Assembly (NCBI GenBank): GCA_016779685.1 | Contig: JADHND010000046.1 | Span: 1-9,790 of the forward strand | Length of the DNA: 9,790 nucleotides | DNA from: Shewanellaceae bacterium | Lineage (GTDB): Bacteria > Pseudomonadota > Gammaproteobacteria > Enterobacterales > Shewanellaceae | Reading direction: 5' to 3' | Shown: piece after piece, positions 6,971 through 9,790 of the stretch | Numbering within the stretch: position 1 is the stretch's first letter | Layout of the letters: each line of letters starts with the position of its first letter | The notes under the pieces: model-generated | Seen by the model: only the letters and a program-made list of their open reading frames with translations | What the model was told of the DNA's origin: nothing | The model's database searches: none | Made by a program: the position numbers and the translations under genes

Positions 6971-8197
6971 ATGAAATCAAATAATTTTGCTATGTGGACA
7001 ATCCTCACTCTCAGTTTAATGTCAACTGGCTGTGATAATACGGCAGATGACTTGGCACTATTAGCTGATGGTGGTTTACCAACTGACGGCACGGGTGGCG
7101 GCATTGAAACCATCAATAATAAAGGAGATACGATTATAACCAATGTTGATTATAGTCATTTAGTCGATGAAGATAAAATAGGTATTCCCGACAACACGGG
7201 AGAGGTCTTACGTCAATCTATCATCAACATAGATCTCAAAATGGATGTGGCCGAAATGATTGCCGCAGATGCCGATATACTGGATTTTTCTAGTTTTGAT
7301 CCTGCTTTTCGACCAGATACCAAAAAGAGCTTTATGATTGAGGATAGCAATCTCGTGATCAAAGATTCTGCTGATAATACCTACCCTATCGTAATTTATA
7401 TGGTACCTTATCAGTATGGTTCGACCAAAATCACTATGGCTGTCTTTGCCACGATCAACAATCTAGCATATAACAGTCTTAGTTTAAACCAATCACATAC
7501 CGCATTTTATCTCAGAGGCGCCTATTTAGGTAACACACAGATTGTTTCTAGTTATGTGTGGGGAAAATCCAATATGGTGCCCACAAATGAAAACACAACC
7601 CTGCCGACATCTTGGGTCGCTGGAGCTGCTACTATTGAACAGGGTTCGACCGATATTTTACACACCCCTTCGGTCACCAAATATGCTTGTTACAAAGCCT
7701 ATAGTGGCACGGATTGCGATTCATACGATAACGACACTAATAATAACAACAAAAGTTTTGAAAAAATCATGTTCCAGCCCATTGCAACCGTTGGCTATCA
7801 AAATTTTGATTTTTTCAATTTCGGCTTTACTGATACCACCCTTGCTGGCCTGGCTGTGAAAAGTGATTACACGGAAGTACAAAAAACTGAATATCATAAT
7901 TTAGCACTTGCTCAAACCAAGGCTAAATTAGAGGCAGAGGCCGATGTCACTCAAAGCGATATCGGTTGGTATGGCTTACCCATCACAAAGCGGGAAAGTA
8001 TCATTCGCTATCACAATACCGAGCTCACATTCACTTTTACGGATGACGCCGGGATCGTAGATGGCACGACGATGAAGGTCTCTTCGATTAAGTTGGCGCA
8101 CTACACCAAGGGCACAAATCAATCTACAACACCGGTCGAGATTTTAAGCGGTGAAAAAACTCTGTCACTACAAAATCAGACGACAGTCGCAGAGTAA
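6971..8197 (+). CDS. Unrecognised lipoprotein, 408 aa
   Basis: No family recognised. Start 6971 is preferred over the in-frame ATG at 6935 because it places MKSNNF directly before the hydrophobic run AMWTILTLSLMSTG and the lipidation Cys21. The longer form would add an odd 12-residue head. The -3 residue of the lipobox is Ser instead of the commoner Leu. The ribosome site is weak. The mature N-terminus is acidic and Gly/Asp-rich (about 22-50), like a surface tether. The rest is rich in Asn, Thr, Asp and Tyr with beta-strand-like stretches (YPIVIYMVPYQYG, TKITMAVFATI, NTELTFTFTDDAG). Cys240 and Cys249 (CYKAYSGTDC) could form a small disulfide loop, followed by an Asn/Asp-rich segment (DNDTNNNNKS). 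It has no transmembrane segment or enzyme motif. Base composition is more AT-rich than the photolyase genes just upstream, suggesting a different origin. It converges with the small peptide gene, with 14 bases between stops. Confidence 0.8.
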   Translation: MKSNNFAMWTILTLSLMSTGCDNTADDLALLADGGLPTDGTGGGIETINNKGDTIITNVDYSHLVDEDKIGIPDNTGEVLRQSIINIDLKMDVAEMIAADADILDFSSFDPAFRPDTKKSFMIEDSNLVIKDSADNTYPIVIYMVPYQYGSTKITMAVFATINNLAYNSLSLNQSHTAFYLRGAYLGNTQIVSSYVWGKSNMVPTNENTTLPTSWVAGAATIEQGSTDILHTPSVTKYACYKAYSGTDCDSYDNDTNNNNKSFEKIMFQPIATVGYQNFDFFNFGFTDTTLAGLAVKSDYTEVQKTEYHNLALAQTKAKLEAEADVTQSDIGWYGLPITKRESIIRYHNTELTFTFTDDAGIVDGTTMKVSSIKLAHYTKGTNQSTTPVEILSGEKTLSLQNQTTVAE

Positions 8198-8205
8198 ATA
8201 AGGTG

Positions 8206-8217
8206 GCTTAATTAAGC
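8206..8217. repeat. 12-bp perfect palindrome between convergent genes
   Basis: GCTTAATTAAGC is fully self-complementary. It lies just after the lipoprotein stop and contains the TAA stop of the minus-strand peptide gene. Without a GC-rich stem or loop it is unlikely to be a strong terminator; it may be chance in AT-rich DNA. Confidence 0.6.
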
Positions 8218-8481
8218 ATAGGCACAATCAGAACCATAGCTGGGTGGCAGACTTCTTGAAACAGTTGGCCACCCATTAAGATAAATTATGAAAGGTCTTG
8301 CTGGAATTTGACGATACCGTATATTCAAGATCACAGGCTGCATCTGCTGAGGCAAAGACACTGCTTCGAAACGGCGATTGCGTGGATAATAACTTGGCAT
8401 TGTTTGCATGAATTGACAATTAGAACCATAACCACCGGCAATATGTCGGACAACGTTGTCCGCTAAATTAAGTTGCTGCAT
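8212..8481 (-). CDS. Double-glycine-leader peptide, bacteriocin/RiPP-like candidate
   Basis: 89 aa, starting at ATG 8481-8479 with a strong AGGA (8487-8490), five bases upstream, as good as that of the LuxR-type gene. I know no homologue. Residues 1-17 fit the double-glycine leader used by C39-peptidase ABC exporters: Leu at -12, Ala at -11, Val at -7, Ile at -4, Gly-Gly at -2 and -1. The usual Glu at -8 is Val. Cleavage after Gly17 would free a 72-residue core that begins YGSNC and ends YGSDCAYA, so its only two cysteines (22 and 86) sit near opposite ends and could pair. The core is basic and rich in Tyr, Pro and Arg, with a hydrophobic centre (PFIIYLNGWP) but no true membrane helix. It may be a microcin or bacteriocin, a RiPP precursor, or a secreted signal. 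No exporter, immunity or modifying gene is visible in the window. It could still be a non-secreted small protein. Confidence 0.6.
   Translation of the reverse strand: MQQLNLADNVVRHIAGGYGSNCQFMQTMPSYYPRNRRFEAVSLPQQMQPVILNIRYRQIPARPFIIYLNGWPTVSRSLPPSYGSDCAYA
8224..8430 (-). repeat. 15-bp direct repeat encoding YGSxC at both core ends
   Basis: Copies at 8416-8430 and 8224-8238 read TATGGTTCTAATTGT and TATGGTTCTGATTGT on the coding strand. They match at 14 of 15 bases, and the one change turns Asn into Asp. They lie in the same frame inside the peptide gene, 192 bp apart, directly after the predicted Gly-Gly cleavage site and three residues before the C-terminus. Confidence 0.85.
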
Positions 8482-8513
8482 AAATATCCTTTTTTAGATT
8501 TTTTATCTTCTAT

Positions 8514-8542
8514 ATGATGACTAAGACCGATGTTGATCACAA
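8514..8542 (-). promoter_or_regulatory. Candidate promoter of the peptide gene
   Basis: On the minus strand, TTGTGA (8542-8537) and CATCAT (8519-8514) are 17 bp apart, each 4 of 6 to consensus. The -35 is embedded in the perfect dyad 8529-8546, so a bound protein would block it. The match is weak. Confidence 0.28.
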
Positions 8543-8546
8543 CATC
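8529..8546. promoter_or_regulatory. 18-bp perfect dyad, operator or parS candidate
   Basis: GATGTTG-ATCA-CAACATC has seven perfect base pairs around a 4-base centre. It lies 48 bases upstream of the peptide gene and 96 bases beyond the parB stop. An adjoining imperfect palindrome, CTAGTTTCAACAAG (8549-8562), also carries GTT/AAC half sites. Several plasmid systems keep their centromere downstream of parB, so parS is as possible as a repressor site for the peptide gene. It does not match the common chromosomal parS. Confidence 0.5.
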
Positions 8547-8585
8547 AGCTAGTTTCAACAAGATAACATACACACACTTAATTTA

Positions 8586-8618
8586 AAAGCGCCTAAAGCC
8601 TCCCACCCTAAGCGCTTT
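8586..8618 (-). terminator. Likely rho-independent terminator of parAB
   Basis: Inverted repeat AAAGCGC (8586-8592) and GCGCTTT (8612-8618), extended by two more pairs across one mismatch, with a 13-base loop. Read on the minus strand, the stem is followed by TTTTAAATT, a short U-rich tail. It sits 24 bases beyond the parB stop and before the peptide gene's promoter region. Confidence 0.5.
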
Positions 8619-8641
8619 AACATAACCTTGGTCAAATACGC

Positions 8642-9535
8642 CTAAGACGCGTCCTCGTCTAAGAGCTGTTGTAACTGCATTTTAGCGGTGGGCGTCAGTT
8701 CTATCGATACGTTTTTTTTACCCGCATAAAACACCAAGGTTTGATCAGTATAAGTCACGCTATCAACCTTCAACGCAGGTTTAGCGACCCGAGGTGTTGC
8801 TGTGGGTGATCGTTCAGTTTGCTGCTTTATTTTATCCAATAAAGTCTGCGCAGCTTGACGCAAATTCAATTGTTGCCAATCCTGTTCTAGCCATTGGTCT
8901 ATATGCGCCCTGGTTCGAATCGCATCCTGTTCCCAAGCTTGGGTCAGAAGATATAAAGCTTCGACATCTTGTGCTTGAGTTTGGGCGGCAAAGTCTTGAA
9001 TCAGGCTTGGTGTCGTGGCCACTTTCAATAATTTACTGAGTCGAGGAGATGACACCTGCAATTGACGACAAGTCTCTTCTCGCTTAAGCCCCTGTTCTTG
9101 ACTCATGTGATGATAGTGCGCTACTGCTTGCGCATATTCAATCGCTTTTAAGTCTTCACGCTGGGCATTCTCTTCGATTTGAATGGCCAAGCGCTCCAAA
9201 TCTGTAGGCGGATGACGCAAGACGGTTATTTTGACGGTAGCAACCATCTTGGATGCCATGATGGCACGTAAACGCCGTTCACCCGACACCACTTTAAATT
9301 TATCACCGTGTTTAAGGGTTAAAATAGGTTGCAATTGGCCATGCAGTTCAATGGATTGTTGCAGGGTAACAATGGCTTCGGATAAAAAAACCTGCCGCGG
9401 TTGCGCTGGGTCAATCTCCAACATGTGCTTATCAACCACCAAAAACTCTTTTTCAGCGTTTAAAATAGTTGAGGTGGATATTTTCTGCGACGCTCCCTGC
9501 GTTTGTTGTTGCATTTTTTGCATAAAGTTACTCAT
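8642..9535 (-). CDS. parB: ParB-family partition CTPase/DNA-binding protein
   Basis: 297 aa from ATG 9535-9533. An in-frame ATG at 9565 is rejected: it lies inside parA, while 9535 gives an ATGA overlap with the parA stop and has AGAGG (9543-9547) 7 bases upstream. ParB proteins load at parS, bind CTP, slide along DNA as clamps and stimulate ParA to move the replicon apart. The N-terminal ParB/Srx CTP-binding domain shows GERRLRA (85-91, C-motif) and EENAQREDL (121-129), both characteristic. A central helix-turn-helix covers about 150-171 (REETCRQLQVSSPRLSKLLKV). The tail (about 245-297) is a small beta-rich dimer-like domain. A Gln-rich N-terminus of about 20 residues precedes the core and may contact ParA. 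The size and divergent tail resemble plasmid or chromid ParBs more than chromosomal ones. The plus-strand frame 9231-9656 is a shadow. Confidence 0.93.
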   Translation of the reverse strand: MSNFMQKMQQQTQGASQKISTSTILNAEKEFLVVDKHMLEIDPAQPRQVFLSEAIVTLQQSIELHGQLQPILTLKHGDKFKVVSGERRLRAIMASKMVATVKITVLRHPPTDLERLAIQIEENAQREDLKAIEYAQAVAHYHHMSQEQGLKREETCRQLQVSSPRLSKLLKVATTPSLIQDFAAQTQAQDVEALYLLTQAWEQDAIRTRAHIDQWLEQDWQQLNLRQAAQTLLDKIKQQTERSPTATPRVAKPALKVDSVTYTDQTLVFYAGKKNVSIELTPTAKMQLQQLLDEDAS

Positions 9536-9790
9536 GCTTGTGCCTCTAATTGAGAGAGCAAGCATTCAACCAAGCGCTGATACTCATCGGCCTGCTTACA
9601 TTGAGGCGCATACTCAAAGATGGATTGATACAAGGCAATGGACTCTTTTATTTTGACCGATTTAGATAAAGTGACTGGCATCACCAACTGCTTATATTGC
9701 GTTTGTAAGATGTCTTTAAAATAGGTATCAACCTTGGTTTTGGCACCAGACACTTCATTGATGACAATACCCAATACTTGCAACTGATGA
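9532..9790 (-). CDS. parA: ParA-family partition ATPase, C-terminal end only
   Basis: Only the last 85 or so codons are inside the window; the gene continues to the right beyond 9790, so the Walker motifs are not visible. The part seen matches the ParA/MinD-type C-terminus: LQVLGIVINEVSGAKTK (strand plus loop), then VMPVTLSKSVKIKESIALYQSIFEYAPQCKQADEYQRLVECLLSQ. This corresponds to the usual sequence of a target site, a variable 'V..A...G.S...Y.P.S..A..Y..L' helix and a closing amphipathic helix. Its TGA overlaps the parB start codon, so the pair is one operon read leftward. The ParA would bind ATP and nonspecific DNA and position the replicon together with ParB. The call rests on this tail and on the ParB neighbour. 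Confidence 0.88.
   Translation of the reverse strand, partial: HQLQVLGIVINEVSGAKTKVDTYFKDILQTQYKQLVMPVTLSKSVKIKESIALYQSIFEYAPQCKQADEYQRLVECLLSQLEAQA

Noticed and set aside
8794..9039. Plus-strand frame inside parB
   Set aside because: Antisense shadow without a ribosome site.
9536..9565. Earlier in-frame parB start at 9565
   Set aside because: The ATGA overlap with parA and AGAGG spacing support 9535.
9231..9656. Plus-strand frame across parB/parA
   Set aside because: Antisense shadow of well-supported parB and parA.
1..9790. CRISPR array, tRNA, rRNA or insertion sequence
   Set aside because: No regularly spaced repeats, cloverleaf or transposase-like frame was seen on either strand.

Overview
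The window looks like accessory DNA from a gram-negative, probably gammaproteobacterial, host. It has two lipoprotein-type signal peptides, dense Shine-Dalgarno-led genes and moderate GC. The minus-strand parA-parB pair at the right edge suggests a plasmid, chromid or other partitioned replicon, but no replication initiator, transposase or tRNA is visible, so the replicon type and species are not proven.

Left part (1-2075): a truncated FG-GAP-type lipoprotein gene leaves the window on the minus strand. It is divergent from an unrecognised 167-aa gene (780-1283), which converges on a 260-aa minus-strand regulator with a C-terminal LuxR-type helix-turn-helix. Middle (2270-6914): an alpha/beta hydrolase gene is divergent from the regulator, and a 14-bp dyad overlaps an extended -10 promoter between them. 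Next comes a tight three-gene light-repair unit: a short-chain dehydrogenase, a class I photolyase and an FeS-type (6-4) photolyase/cryptochrome with all four cluster cysteines. Stop and start codons overlap by 1 and 4 bases. The class I enzyme should repair cyclobutane dimers and the FeS protein probably (6-4) photoproducts, so together they would cover both main UV lesions.

Right part (6971-9790): a lower-GC gene for an unrecognised lipoprotein faces a small minus-strand gene (8212-8481) that was the main surprise. Its 89-aa product has a well-fitting double-glycine leader, and its predicted 72-aa core starts with YGSNC and almost ends with YGSDC, making it a candidate secreted bacteriocin, microcin or RiPP precursor. 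It is followed by an 18-bp perfect dyad that could be an operator or a parS site, a likely parB terminator, parB, and the 3' end of parA.
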